A stretch of 64,000 nt of DNA from Effrenium voratum (taxonomy: Eukaryota; Sar; Dinophyceae; Suessiales; Symbiodiniaceae), in NCBI GenBank assembly GCA_963377175.1, contig CAUJNA010003775.1, positions 38,035 to 102,034 of the forward strand, given 5' to 3'. Both the position numbers and the translations under genes were made by a program. Below, piece after piece: positions 1 to 10,797 of this stretch (position 1 is the first letter of the stretch; every line of letters begins with the position of its first letter). The notes under the pieces are model-generated. The model was not told the DNA's origin. It did no database searches and saw only the letters and a list, made by a program, of their open reading frames with translations.

Positions 1-339
1 AACACACCACTTGGGAGGGTATGCGTCATTGAAATCATCTTAACCCCTGATTAATAAGCCCCCAAATACGTATTAATCAGGCCCCCCTTGAAGAAAGGCT
101 TTCCCACAAGGGCACCCGCCTCTATAAGTAGGGGATTTACCAACAAAAAGGTCGGCATTCACGATGTCTAACAACCACTTTGGGAGAATATTCATTAAAT
201 CATACTCGTCGCCAACGTTGGACTAACGAATTCTGGCATTGACGAGTCCCCGAATTCGAGCCGCTCCGACCGCGGCTTGCAACCCAAGGGACTCGTAGAG
301 GTGGGGATAGCCTCCGTCCTCCGAGCGGCTCCGGTGCAC
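1..339. other. No gene recognised
   Basis: I see no supportable gene, RNA or repeat here. The short open frames have no coding character. Confidence 0.5.
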
Positions 340-756
340 CTAAGCCAATGAGACCCCGACGTTGGAGGAGGGGTGGGACGATTTTTCGTAAAGGGCTCCA
401 ATGGTAGACACGAGGGCATGTTGGTAGCCCGCAATCAGCTTCCCAATGGGTGATTTGGAGGCATGTTGGGCTTGTCCACTCGGAGCCAGATCTAGATGGA
501 ACGCAGTCTCAGAGGTTGGCTGAATGCGCCCCCTGCTCCCTTGCATTTTCCACTGCAAAATCAACGGTTAAAGCTTGACACGTTAGCCTATCCATGGTGT
601 CCAACCCAGTTTGAAACACGATCCTTCGTGACCAACCTTGGGACGTCGGGACGTTCAGACCCGCAAGCCGCGCCTGGCACAGGGTGTAGCAGTCCGTGGC
701 AGTGAGCCACTTCTGCTGCTTCAGCGTGGCATCTTCCAGCAAGGCCTGCAAGGTCT
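340..756 (-). CDS. Candidate two-exon gene fragment, unknown product
   Basis: Two adjoining minus-strand stretches read like protein. The upstream one (about 637-756) follows a T-rich CAG acceptor (complement of 757-759) and encodes a helix-like segment with LQALLEDATLKQQKW and TDCYTLCQARL. The downstream one (about 340-552) follows a second acceptor, TTGATTTTGCAG (ending at 553), and encodes KSPIGKLIAGYQHALVST and a TAG stop at 340. A GTTGGT at 636 could be the donor, which would give an intron of about 84 nt, but that junction does not keep the better frame downstream. The exon joint is therefore unresolved, or the fragment is decayed. No family is recognised. Confidence 0.27.
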
Positions 757-3424
757 CTGCCACGAAGAGTTCCTTAATATAGTGTTGTGGTTTCTGAGGG
801 TACCATTGTTGGGGTTGGTTGAAAGGGAACTCAAAGAAACACCACCCATCTTTTTTGACTGTCCCCCCAGTCCCCCTATTTTGACACAGACCCCCTCAGC
901 ATGACTGAACAATGGATTCTGCGAAAGGGTCTCCCCTCCACTGTGAAGAAACTAAGTGGCAATTTGGGCAGGACTGGCCCGTCAATTGCCACAGACTCAA
1001 AGAAGAAAACGGATTCAAATCTTGACGTTCTCTCGTGCCTCCGGGTGAAACTATCCCTCGGCACAGGCGTTAGCCCTCGGTTTCCTTCACTCGCCCCGCG
1101 GATGCCCACAACGCTCCGAAAAGCCACTGAAAGGCCATCTACGACTAGCTACCCAAGGCTTGCGCTGCAGCCATCTAATCTGAGCAAATTACTGTAAGTT
1201 GCAACCAGAAATAAGGAATACCCAGTCAGGCATTGTCATCCTTGAGCTCGTTTTGCGCCTATGTGAGCTTGTAACGGAGCCTGCAAGTCAGGTTTCCTAG
1301 CTTCTCATGTCGGACGGTGGTTGCTTCACCAGGAACCTCAAGCAACCGAAGCTGCTAGGATCCAATGACATCATTGCAAGCGTTCTCCCAAGTTTGGCAA
1401 GACTAAACACCAAATCGCAACATCAGGGTTCCTTCAAGGACACATCCCAGAAACCACGAGTCAAGGGTAAACAAAAAGAGAATTCAAGTGGAGTTATTTC
1501 GATTTTGATGAGGGAGCGAAATGGATTTTGCAATCATCCACACTAGGACTCACAATTGCCTGCTCCCCGTGCAGAGAGAAGGCGCCTTTGAAAGCACCTT
1601 CAAAGGCGTCTTGCAGACCGAGCGGTGCGCCAGAAACCCACCTACGCCGTGGAGCAAAAGGCACAAGACTCATGGGAGGTCATCCGTAGACTGCTCTGAT
1701 TGGGAACTGGTGGAAGGGGTAATCATGACATATGTCCGTGCCTGAAATGTCCTTCAGTCAGCCTTGATTGTCTGATTGGGTATGGCACGGTAAAAGCAGC
1801 TGCTACGTGAACACACACACAGGCACAAAAACGGATTTAGTGAAGAGCGTCACAGCTCATGTTCTTAGGTGAGGCTGGGCGGTGCCCCCCACATGGCAAG
1901 AACACGGAGGACATCTACAACACCTCGCTGGTTACACAGAGCATTTCACTGTCAATGAATATTGCCAGTAACCATCAGTGATGTCAAACAGCCAGAAAGG
2001 ACAAACGCTAGCTTGCTTGAGCACGTTGATCTCAAAACCCTACTGTGCTTCCACCAGTGCGCAAGCAGGCTGCAGCCAACCAAGCCGGTTCAAATCTGAA
2101 GCTTTACACGGAGGACCTGCAACCGATGTGTTTCAACAATCAGTTGGGCATACATTTTAATAGGGGCCCTTTGATGGACACAATGTAGGTGAGGATTCAG
2201 GTCGCTTTCACCAGGATCGTCCAAAAACAATGAGAGTGTCCTTTAGGTGGGAGAACGAAGAAAAGAAGAAAAAGAACGGGAACAAAGAACCAACCGAAAC
2301 TCTGGGCTATTTACCCTCCCACCATTTTGTTTGTAACATCTCACATTTTAAATGGGCCCTGGTTTCGACGTCATTTTCCTTTTAAAGGGACCCCCCCGAA
2401 CGTCAGGTGGCAGAGCGCGCTTGCCCCGCATAGCCCCCGCGGCCTTTGAGCAATCGCACCTCCCCGGAGCCATTGAGCCACTCCTCCGGGACCTTCCGAA
2501 AAGCGCCACGGTGATGGGCATGGCGTTTCACCAGGCGGTGGTCAGACATGGGGTACCAACATGGGCTACCCGTTCGGCCAATGGAAAGGACTGGAACCGG
2601 TCCACATCCTGGGTTGATTTTTTGTCTCATACATTGTGGACAGTCTCGATTGAGAGGGCTGAAAGGAACATCACTCCGATTTTGAATGTGCTGTAGACAA
2701 ATCTGGAGAGCTGGGTAGACATTGATTCCTGACAAACAAATATCTCATGGTTGCCTGCCATCTTCGTCCGCGCCAAATGGGAGAAACGTGGGTGACATGC
2801 GCGTTTGTCATATGAGCTCGCCCTACGTTCATCGCCCAAGTGCAAGCAGCTCTTGATTCTCGCTGGTGATGTCCGCCTTGTCTTCACTCAAATTTGCATT
2901 GGGCCGGTGGTCATAGACGCCCTGCTGCTATGTTGCAAACATGTCTATATTTGACCTGACTTAGACCCACAACTCTAACTTTCTGCTGGTTGAAGGGAAA
3001 ATGGCGGAAAACCAAACAGGATCAAAGTCAAACGGGCAAGCTCAACCTGGCAATGCAGTTTGATGCTTTTGAGGCACTTGACAAATCTTTGTTGTAGCAG
3101 GGGTTAAACACAAAACAAGCTGGGGCTTTGTCTGATACGGACCCTGTAGCCAAGAAAACCCTCCTGATGTTGTGGTTCATTCGCTTGCTCACCCCTTGAA
3201 TCAACCGTCGCTTGCCCAAGTCAAGGTGAAGAAAAGAACGGTTGCACAACGGAAAGGAGGTGTATCTTTCCTTATCTCTCTCGCTTGCTCTCCAACGACG
3301 GTCAAGCATGCCAGCTGAAGCCCCGCTGGCATTGCACAGCGTCTCGCGTACGCACCTGAGAAGCCGAACAATTAATGTCTTCTCTCTCAAGGCTACGCGG
3401 ATACGACTGCTCCAGTCCACTATG
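757..3424. other. Gene-poor stretch
   Basis: No ORF here is convincing; opposite-strand frames overlap at 2352-2735 and neither looks clearly coding. Positions 2161-2215 hold a diverged copy of the short interspersed family D (a GGGCCCTTTGATGGACA start), which recurs at 21738, 33660, 35075, 55050 and 57858. Confidence 0.45.
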
Positions 3425-3429
3425 CGCCA

Positions 3430-3800
3430 GGCTGCAACTTCTAACCAAACAACAAAAGCACCAACAACGACGACGGCAAGAAAAAGAACAAGAACAAAAC
3501 CAAGACCACGAACATGACCAAGACCAAGAACACGGACAATCACAAGAACCAGAAGAAACACAACAGCAAGAGCAAAAAAACAAGAGAAACAATAACAACA
3601 ACAACAATAAGCAGCAGTAAAACTCAAGTAGCAGTAGCAGTAGCAGTAGCAGTGGCAGTGGCAGTGGCAGTGGCAGTAGCACTAACAACAACGACGAAAG
3701 TCATGACCACGTCACGACCACAAACCACAACAGCAACAAAAACAGCAACAAAAGCAGGAAAAACGAGAAGACCGAAATAGTAAGAATAACAAGAAACGCA
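3430..3800. repeat. AAC/CAG-rich low-complexity tract
   Basis: The plus strand is almost free of T. It is built of CAA/AAC/AAG triplets followed by a GTAGCA/GTGGCA hexamer array (about 3628-3690). It gives long repeat-driven open frames (poly-Q/K/T/N on plus, poly-L/V/C on minus), which I do not regard as genes. Confidence 0.85.
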
Positions 3801-3844
3801 AGACAATAATGACACAAAGAAATCCCTATATTGTCGTATCAAGT

Positions 3845-4530
3845 TGCTTACGCGCGAGCTTGCGCTTTCCTTACGCGACCCAAGTTTAAGCTTTCGGGGC
3901 AGTCAGCGAGCATGTTAAGCTTACGCATGGCTTACGCGTGGGCGTTCTGAGCGTCTCTCCTCAAAGATTGCTTACGCGAGCTCCATGCAGCCGCCAGAAC
4001 TGTTCAAGATGATGTGGATGACCCTGAGGAAGAAGATGACGAAGAACTACCCTCACGAGTTTCAGCGACTTGGCATTGTTGTTCTTGCTGCAAGTCAAGA
4101 AACGGGTTGTGCGGCAGCAGCATCCATCGCGAGGGCTAGTGGGCAGCCCAGCTAGGCGAGCTTACGCGCACCTTACGCGCCTGCTCTCGCGAGCTTGCGC
4201 GCCCGAGCCCCTTTAGTTTTAATGGATCAGCGCTAGTAAAGGTTGCAACAGCACCTGGCATGAGCCCCAAGAGCTCCCAATCAAGGTTCGGCTGGTTTTG
4301 TTTTCTAATGGTGTGCACATGCGGTCTTAGACGTCTTCCTGCAACCAAAGTCTCCGGGCAAGTTGCCAAGCTCGACTAGGTTGCAACAGCACAAGCCACC
4401 AATAATATCATAAGCACAACTCTTCCGAGCATGCTTACAAAGCTTACCAAGCAATCACGATCAAGAGCTTACGCAGGTGCTTACGCAGCTTGTTTCCCCT
4501 AAAAGTGTTTGCGCCGCCGGCTTACGCCGT
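3845..4530. repeat. Cluster of the CTTACGC motif
   Basis: The heptamer CTTACGC, usually as GCTTACGCG, occurs about ten times in under 700 bp (near 3847, 3871, 3920, 3930, 3970, 4162, 4172, 4469, 4480 and 4521). All copies have the same orientation and irregular spacing. Related GCTTGCGC words are mixed in. No ORF explains it. It is not a tandem array, because the sequence between the copies is unique. Confidence 0.75.
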
Positions 4531-4614
4531 GCAGGGTTTTGCTTGCGCGGGGCCTTGGTATGACACAACTCTTCTTGGGATGTAACGGGGGGTTTTAGAG
4601 CTGCTCAGGAGGAC

Positions 4615-5065
4615 ACGGACAAAAATAATAACATCCATAACAGTAAGAACGAGAAGAAAGCTACTGACAAGAAACATAGCAACATCGCGAAGAACAATAA
4701 TAACAACACGAAGAACAAGAACAACAACACGAAGAACAATCATATCTAGAGTGACAAGAAGAGCAAGAAGAAAAAAGAGAAAGACATAAGGAACACGCAA
4801 AACAGCAATAACAATAACAACATGACACTCATCACAATACTAACAATAACAATCATAATGGCAAAACAAGCAGCAACAAAATAATAACACCAATAACACC
4901 AATAACACCAATAACACCAACAACAACGACAATAATAACGTCAAGCACAGTGAGAACAATAAAATAATAACAATAACACAAGCAAGAACAAAACCAAGAA
5001 CCAGAACCAGAACCAGAACAAGAACACCGCCACCACCACCACCAGCAGCAGCAACAGGATCACAC
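4615..5065. repeat. AAC/AAT/ACC-rich low-complexity tract
   Basis: This is a second T-poor purine/C tract made of AACAAC, AATAAC and ACCAAT words, ending in a short CCA/CAG run (about 5028-5055). The minus-strand open frames (poly-V/L) are repeat artefacts. Confidence 0.85.
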
Positions 5066-7267
5066 AAGCTTCAAAGCCCGGCCACTTCATTGAACCATTT
5101 CCAGTCTACAGCAAGATGCGCATGGTCATCTAAGTACACTTTGTCACAAGCCGTCATGATTGATCCAGGGATAGTGTGGTCCTTCTTCCTCTGTGACTAT
5201 CGGAGAGGCGGGCCATCCTACTTTGAACCCTGAGCAATAAGCACCCTGCCAGTATGCTTGCCGCAGCATCTCTCCGTCGCCGATAGCCTCACACATTCGT
5301 CAAACGCAAACCCAAGGTGTTAAAAGCCAACTGCTTCGACACGATCCAAGGGCTCCTCGTTGGCTTCTAAGCCGACTCTTCAGGCTGCCAAACAATAACT
5401 CTCTCAGCGTTCCTCTGCAAACGGGGTCAGACAAGAATGCAATCAAGGGGCCCCTCTCTCCAAAACTCATAGGCCAAGGGACAAACAAAAAGCGGGAGCC
5501 CACATGTCCATCCCAAATGGACCATGGACAACTGCAGCTTACTATGAGCCATGGCAGCCGGCAGAAAGGATCGGTGGATGGCTTCCCTCGGCACAAAAAC
5601 CGAGGCCAGTGCATGGCCCACGCCAAGAACCAAGGCCACCTCGGGGCTGGGGAGGCTGTCTTCTGTGAAAAGCACTTGCGCAGAGCCTGCCAAGGTCAGA
5701 AACAACACGTATTATGTATAGATATATATATATATACATATATTGTCTCTATCCCTGTATATACAACACAAATACATATTAACTTATATATGTATAGATA
5801 GAGGGAGATAGAGAGGTATCTGTCAAAATACGAGGACCCCAAAGATGCTGCTTTCCTTGTGGCTTCCCATGTACTCCAGCGTACCCTCAAAAAGACACAA
5901 CTATGCCGACAGAGCGATTTTCCGAGGTCTGCCCACGTGTCAATCGATGAGCTTCTGTCCGAGCACTTGGCCTCCAAAAAATGCCTCGAGTGTTGGAAGA
6001 CTTCCCCAAGGGTTGTAAAAAGCAAAGGTAGACAATGTGTCTTTTCACCCATTGGTTTCATGGTTTTTATGGTTGTTGGAATCCCAGGGCACATGTCAGG
6101 GTTGTATGAAGCCCCGTGGTTTTAGTGGTTGGAATCGGGTTTCTTCGTCTCCGAGAAACCGCCGACCTTGAGAGCCAGTCGCATCTTTCGGACAGCAGCA
6201 CGTAGATGATATTGGCATGTTTTTTGAGTTTACCCCCTTGTTCGAGTTGGTTTAAAGGGAAACCACGAGGAAAACCAGCATTTCGGATTGGTCCCCGAAA
6301 AAAGCCACACCCATATGATTGTCAACATCCTGGGTACATCTGTGAATCCACCTAGGAAGGCGTGGCAGTCGGCGATTCACTCTTGGCTCTCATCATCCCG
6401 GGGTGCGAACTGTATACGAGAAATTGGGCAGCAGCGTTGAATAAGGGTCAAAAACAAATCACAACCCATCTACATAATATGTTTCTATATCTTTACACAT
6501 AGCAATTACCAGCAGTTGAGCCATGTGGAGAGTAAATGGGGGCAAATATGGCATACATGGGGTGCTTGAAAATGTATAGCGATTCGTGTGAGTACACTCG
6601 CTGGCTTGAGTTGTGTGTGGCCTTCCAACGATCCATCTTTTCAGGGAGAAAATGAATCCAACCAAGTTCTGAAGGACCGTCCCAACATCTGAAATGAAGA
6701 ACGCATCCCACCTCTGAAACCGGTCTCTCTGACGTCCACAGGTGCGCCCCCTTTCCCTTGGGCTCGGGCCGTGGAGATGTCGAGCTGCTGCAGCGCCAAG
6801 TTGCGACATGCCTGCAGCCGATGGCGTCACAGGACATATCTTCAGATGTTTCATATGTTTGGTCTACCCTCAAGCCGAATCAGAATCATGGTCTTGGAGG
6901 AGACCCATGTAATTGCGCTTCCAATTCCCATTGCGAAGGCTTCCTTCGTCTCAGTAGCCAAAGCTCCATGCCGGCCAGATCTGCCCTTTCGGGCAGGTGG
7001 GATTCTCGCATTGGTATGCCAAAAAACACCCCGCAACACATGGCTTCTCTCATGTCCTGATTGTGCTCTAACAAAGGCTCAGTCAATCCTCTTCCTGAAA
7101 CCTTTTCGTGCCGTGGATCTTGAACGAGAAACTCTTGGTGGTAGAGATGAGATGACAGATATTGACCGTAGGTCATTCCAACAGCAGTGCAGGCTGCCTG
7201 TCGCCGAAGCCTGCGAAGCCAATGGAGTTGTGCTTGCATCGCTCAACTTCAACTGCCTTTGCGAATC

Positions 7268-7299
<32 letters not shown>

Positions 7300-7690
7300 C
7301 ATAATTATATTTATGTGTATGCAATATGCATATATGTATACAGATATGGATGTGGCCTGCCTACATTGCGCCTTGTGAGCATCCAAGTTTAGTTCTTCCT
7401 ACCCTCCCGCGAACAAACACTGCGCACAGTCCCATTCCAAGCATGTCGCATACTTCCATGCTTGTTGATGGGGGGGCACTTCATTTTGCCAAACAATACA
7501 TGGAACACTTTTTAGTAAAATATACTTTTTGGTTTTTGCCAACCAATCACGGGACTTTTGGTGGAGCTTGGTTTGCGCCAAAGCAGTCCTTTCGCCTTTT
7601 CCCCACAAACCTTTCACTTTAAGTACCCATAAACGCCAAACCACCGGTCCATGTGGGACGTGACTTCTCTTTGGCTTCCAATTTCGCCCG
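5066..7690. other. Gene-poor stretch with TA microsatellites
   Basis: No gene is recognised. TA-rich microsatellites lie at about 5715-5800 and 7266-7350. The overlapping ORFs at 6771-7304 on both strands have no recognisable domain and run into the TA repeat. Confidence 0.5.
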
Positions 7691-7691
7691 G

Positions 7692-7771
7692 AAAATATAT
7701 ATATATATATTAAAAGCACACACACACACCACACACACACACCACACACACACACACGCACACACACACAC
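7692..7771. repeat. TA then CA microsatellite at the element's edge
   Basis: A (TA)n run (about 7695-7710) is followed by (CA)n with interruptions up to 7771. The CA run directly abuts the left end of the large element that starts at 7772. The short derivative at 36821 is likewise preceded by (CA)n (about 36803-36820), so the element seems to sit in CA microsatellites. Confidence 0.8.
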
Positions 7772-8117
7772 ACTTAAACTCCAAATGGAGAGTGCTAATC
7801 TTTCGAGTACAACTGATGAGTCTCGAGTACAACTGACAAGTCTCGAGTATGATGAGGTTCGACTCGCATAACGCTTGGCTTCCCTGTAGTTACTTTAACA
7901 GGGACACACAGAAGCAACGGCAGTTCAGGGGGGGACCAAAAGGACATTCAGAACAACACAACCATCTCGGCAGGTACGTCTGACTGATCAGGTCAGATAT
8001 CAGCGCAGGTCACGACCCTCTTCGTTGGGTCACCGGTCGTGACTGCGGGTGACCCCCCTGCTGAGAAACCGAAAGGGTGGTGACAGGGCATTCTGTCACT
8101 CCGCACACACACGCCCC
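7772..8117 (-). repeat. Element left end (3' terminal region)
   Basis: It starts ACTTAAACT right after (CA)n and ends at CCGCACACACACGCCCC, where similarity to the 36.8-kb and 37.8-kb copies stops. It contains two and a half copies of a 20-bp direct repeat (CGAGTACAACTGATGAGTCT and variants, 7800-7860). The other two copies share the start, the TTTCGAGT box and the CTCCGCACACACA end. It has no ORF, and is probably the 3' untranslated end of the minus-strand transcript. Confidence 0.75.
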
Positions 8118-8177
8118 TCAATGAGGGGCGAGAAGTCTCCTTTTCCGCAGGAAGATCACATGCTCAACCCCGTGTCC

Positions 8178-8690
8178 CTATCGTTGACCAAAAAATCCAC
8201 CGCGGCGAGGGGAACGAGAAACAGCCCTAAACCGCTCAGAAGACGGGAACGAGAGATCACCACGTTGAGCATTACGAGTGTCGCCATAGAGGACTGAAGC
8301 GAGTTGTGAAGCAGTCGAGCGATCACCATGAGAAAACGGAGTAGCATAGGTGAACGTCTCCTCAACTGGAATGGCATCGGAATTCCGAACTTCACCAAGA
8401 GATTGATCATGCGAATGATGAGTTGTGAAGGACTCCATTCGAGACAGAATGCGCTGGTATCCCTGATGCTGCCAGTCGCGGATGGTCCATGCCTGACCGT
8501 GCTCACCAGTGCGCCCATTGGGATCAGTCACCCGCTGCCATTCCCGAAAAGAATTGTCTGGTAGATCAGGTACAGTTTCTCCGTGGTGCCATTGCTGAGG
8601 CTGTCCTGCAGTGTAGATCCGCACCCACTCCTGATCCTGCCAGACCGAGTATTCGAGCCATGGGTGCTGCTTCGAATCCTCGATGTCCAT
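8178..8690 (-). CDS. Paralog 4 of the W-R-Y repeat protein family
   Basis: 170 aa from the ATG at 8690, which lies 42 nt downstream of a T-rich CAG acceptor (complement of 8732-8734). The open frame runs further upstream, but only through acceptor-like sequence. It has the family signatures EWVRIY (residues 21-26), FREWQRV (48-54), WTIRDW (68-73) and GYQRIL (77-82). An acidic/serine linker follows, then a C-terminus with SRSPRRG. It is the last of four tandem paralogs and the most diverged together with its upstream neighbour. The product is unknown; the domain is small (about 80 aa), rich in W and R, and may bind nucleic acid or protein (inference). Confidence 0.65.
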   Translation of the reverse strand: MDIEDSKQHPWLEYSVWQDQEWVRIYTAGQPQQWHHGETVPDLPDNSFREWQRVTDPNGRTGEHGQAWTIRDWQHQGYQRILSRMESFTTHHSHDQSLGEVRNSDAIPVEETFTYATPFSHGDRSTASQLASVLYGDTRNAQRGDLSFPSSERFRAVSRSPRRGGFFGQR

Positions 8691-8731
8691 GTCGAAGTAA
8701 GAGGCAAGGCGTATCGCGGGCTCCGATCCAG

Positions 8732-8760
8732 CTGATAGAGGAACAGGCACCATGCACAAC
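8732..8760 (-). promoter_or_regulatory. Probable splice/trans-splice acceptor
   Basis: A T-rich tract ending CTCTATCAG lies 42 nt before the start codon at 8690. Confidence 0.4.
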
Positions 8761-8840
8761 CATGTACAAGCAACAACCAAGCAAGGTAATGCAAGTGTGG
8801 AAACCACCCTTATTTTGTATGCTACCCCACTCGCGTGCGT

Positions 8841-9422
8841 CTAGTCCTCATTTAGCTCGAAGATAGGTCTCGCCTTGGCTTTGCAGCTGTCGGGAGGATT
8901 AACAGGCCGGTATGGGTCGGAGACCCCAACAGTCTCCGATGGTGTGATTCCACGTGATGCACGTACAGGTTGATGAAGTTGGGAAGCGTGACGTGCGCGA
9001 GCTGTCAGTTGTTGAGAAATCCCCTCTTGGAGACGAGTCAGTTCTTCGGTAGAGAAATCCGCCGCATCCGAGGATCTAAGGATCGCTTCTAACATCTGCG
9101 GTGACATACTCAATGCCGCGGATTGCGTGGCCACGCTGTGATGATCAGGAAAAGACATAGAATCAAAGTCATGACCAGCTTGAGGGGCAGCGACTCTCCG
9201 ATAGCCCTCTGTGGCCCAGTCTCTTTTGTACCACATGGTGACATTGAGCTGCTCACCGTCTTGGTCCGGGTTGGGAGCATAGAACTCCCTCCACTCTCTA
9301 TACGTGTGCGGTGGAGGTGGAGCATCATGTTCTTCATGTGGAGTCCATGATCCCGGATGAAAGATCTTGACCCACTGGGCATCTGGTTGTTGAGGATCCG
9401 GACACCATTCCAGCCACGGCAT
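8841..9422 (-). CDS. Paralog 3 of the W-R-Y repeat protein family
   Basis: 193 aa from the ATG at 9422, 40 nt after a CTGCAG acceptor (complement of 9461-9463). Family signatures: QWVKIF (16-21), PGSW (23-26), TYREWREF (40-47), KRDW (66-69) and EGYRRV (72-77). It lacks the DSTGG loop of paralogs 1 and 2. A charged C-terminal half (about 90-193) has a predicted helix rich in E, Q and R (STEELTRLQEGISQQLTARA) not seen in the other copies. Function unknown. It lies in a same-strand series with 100-170 nt spacers. Confidence 0.68.
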   Translation of the reverse strand: MPWLEWCPDPQQPDAQWVKIFHPGSWTPHEEHDAPPPPHTYREWREFYAPNPDQDGEQLNVTMWYKRDWATEGYRRVAAPQAGHDFDSMSFPDHHSVATQSAALSMSPQMLEAILRSSDAADFSTEELTRLQEGISQQLTARARHASQLHQPVRASRGITPSETVGVSDPYRPVNPPDSCKAKARPIFELNED

Positions 9423-9460
9423 GACAACGCAAACCCGGAAAGACAAATTGATAGGTACGG

Positions 9461-9490
9461 CTGCAGACAACAATTACTGAAAGAGACACA
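9461..9490 (-). promoter_or_regulatory. Probable splice/trans-splice acceptor
   Basis: TTTCAGTAATTGTTGTCTGCAG, a T-rich tract plus CAG, lies 40 nt upstream of the start codon at 9422. Confidence 0.4.
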
Positions 9491-9602
9491 ACTACCACAG
9501 TGCAAGAAATCACTTTTGCAGCAATGCACTGCTCCGGTATCGAAGTCAATCTCCCGAATCGAATTGAACTGAACAGACTCCCCAGGAAGGCGAGGACGAG
9601 CA

Positions 9603-10031
9603 TCAGCCACCATCCGAGTTGGAGGATGCCGATGAAGAGGTCAATCCAGCGTACATGAGGTCCGGTGCGCCCGAAGCGAAAACTGGCCGCGCAATGCTAG
9701 GGTGTGGGCGACCCAGCCGTTGGTATCCCCTGGTGACCCAGTCTCTATAATGCCAAGTATAGAAGGATGCATAAGATACCGGCTGCGAAACAGCACCTGT
9801 ATTGGTGCCGCCTGTGCTATCCCTCGGCCAATACACTTCGAAGTGGTAAACCTTGCGCCATTCCCGATAGGTGGTTGAGTCATCCGGGGCTGGTCCCAAG
9901 GTGTTCTCGGCGACTGGATGCCACGGACCCGGTACATAGATCCGAATCCATTCTACACTCGTATTCGCGGGGCCATTGACGATGTCGTAGTCAAAGTAGC
10001 GAGGCAGGACCCATCGTGCTGCGCTATACAT
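9603..10031 (-). CDS. Paralog 2 of the W-R-Y repeat protein family
   Basis: 142 aa from the ATG at 10031. Signatures: RYFDYDI (11-17), EWIRIY (27-32), PGPWHPV (34-40), TYREWR (54-59), VYWPRDSTGG (66-75), WHYRDW (93-98) and RGYQRL (101-106), then a Ser/Ala-rich tail ending SNSDGG. It is very similar to paralog 1, so the duplication is probably recent relative to paralogs 3 and 4. The conserved W, R and Y positions with low similarity between them point to a folded domain under selection. No family name can be given. Confidence 0.72.
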   Translation of the reverse strand: MYSAARWVLPRYFDYDIVNGPANTSVEWIRIYVPGPWHPVAENTLGPAPDDSTTYREWRKVYHFEVYWPRDSTGGTNTGAVSQPVSYASFYTWHYRDWVTRGYQRLGRPHPSIARPVFASGAPDLMYAGLTSSSASSNSDGG

Positions 10032-10191
10032 TGTACAATTGAACATATCAACCAGGCAAACCGCTCAGAGTCAAATGAAAGCGGCGAACAACTGGAGACG
10101 GAACGCACAACACCAAGCAAGACAACTCAACATGGAATCGCACACAAAGCAAGCACAACCGCGTCATTTTATCCGACATGTTGCTCAAGTA

Positions 10192-10614
10192 TCACTCCGA
10201 ATCGTTCCAAGGATCATAGAATGGTGGTGGTGACGGCTCTCGCCACGCCCCATCCGGAACCGATGAGTCCACCGAGGAATTGGCGTCTGCATTCACGAGC
10301 ATCGCGAGTCCAATGGCTGGTAAAGGAGCTCCAAGTCGTTGATACCCTCGTGTTTGCCAGTCTCGGTACTCCCACACGTGGTAGGACACATACGAACTGG
10401 GCGTGACAATGGGATCCGCTGTTGTTCCTCCGGTGCTGTCTTCGGACCAGTACACTTGGAAGCGATATGACCTGCGCCACTCCCGATACGTGGAAGCGTA
10501 GACCGGGGCGAGCACTGGAGCATCATCGGGAACGGGTCGCCACGTGCCCGGTGAGTAAATTCGAATCCATTCCACTCCTCTCTCGATCTGGTACTCGAAA
10601 TATTGAGGGTTCAT
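10192..10614 (-). CDS. Paralog 1 of the W-R-Y repeat protein family
   Basis: 140 aa from the ATG at 10614, 47 nt downstream of a TTCGCCGCAG acceptor (complement of 10661-10663). Signatures: YFEYQI (5-10), EWIRIY (15-20), PGTWRPV (22-28), TYREWR (42-47), VYWSEDSTGG (54-63), WEYRDW (81-86) and RGYQRL (89-94). The tail is Pro/Asp-rich. A longer upstream frame is open, but it reads through the acceptor tract and is unlikely to be translated. It is the first of the four tandem copies, and its role is unknown. Confidence 0.72.
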   Translation of the reverse strand: MNPQYFEYQIERGVEWIRIYSPGTWRPVPDDAPVLAPVYASTYREWRRSYRFQVYWSEDSTGGTTADPIVTPSSYVSYHVWEYRDWQTRGYQRLGAPLPAIGLAMLVNADANSSVDSSVPDGAWREPSPPPFYDPWNDSE

Positions 10615-10660
10615 AGCGGCAAGACAGGCTATCGCGCGGCCGCTAAAAGCAATCGAAAAT

Positions 10661-10700
10661 CTGCGGCGAAGACACACATGCAATGACAACCGCGCGCAGC
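10661..10700 (-). promoter_or_regulatory. Probable splice/trans-splice acceptor
   Basis: A T-rich tract with TTGCATGTGTGTCTTCGCCG precedes an AG 47 nt upstream of the start codon at 10614. Confidence 0.4.
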
Positions 10701-10797
10701 TGAAGTGTCAACCAAAGCAATGCAAGGCAACTTTTCAAACTCAAGGTGAGACACAGCAGCGAGGTTTGTAATATACGACTTATACGACGCCTAAGCT

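Noticed and set aside
7800..7862. Hammerhead ribozyme in the element end (CTGATGAG present, as in many Penelope-like elements)
   Set aside because: No GAAA core follows CTGATGAG at a workable distance on either strand. The reverse strand has CGAAAG but no CTGANGA partner. Short copies do not keep the core.
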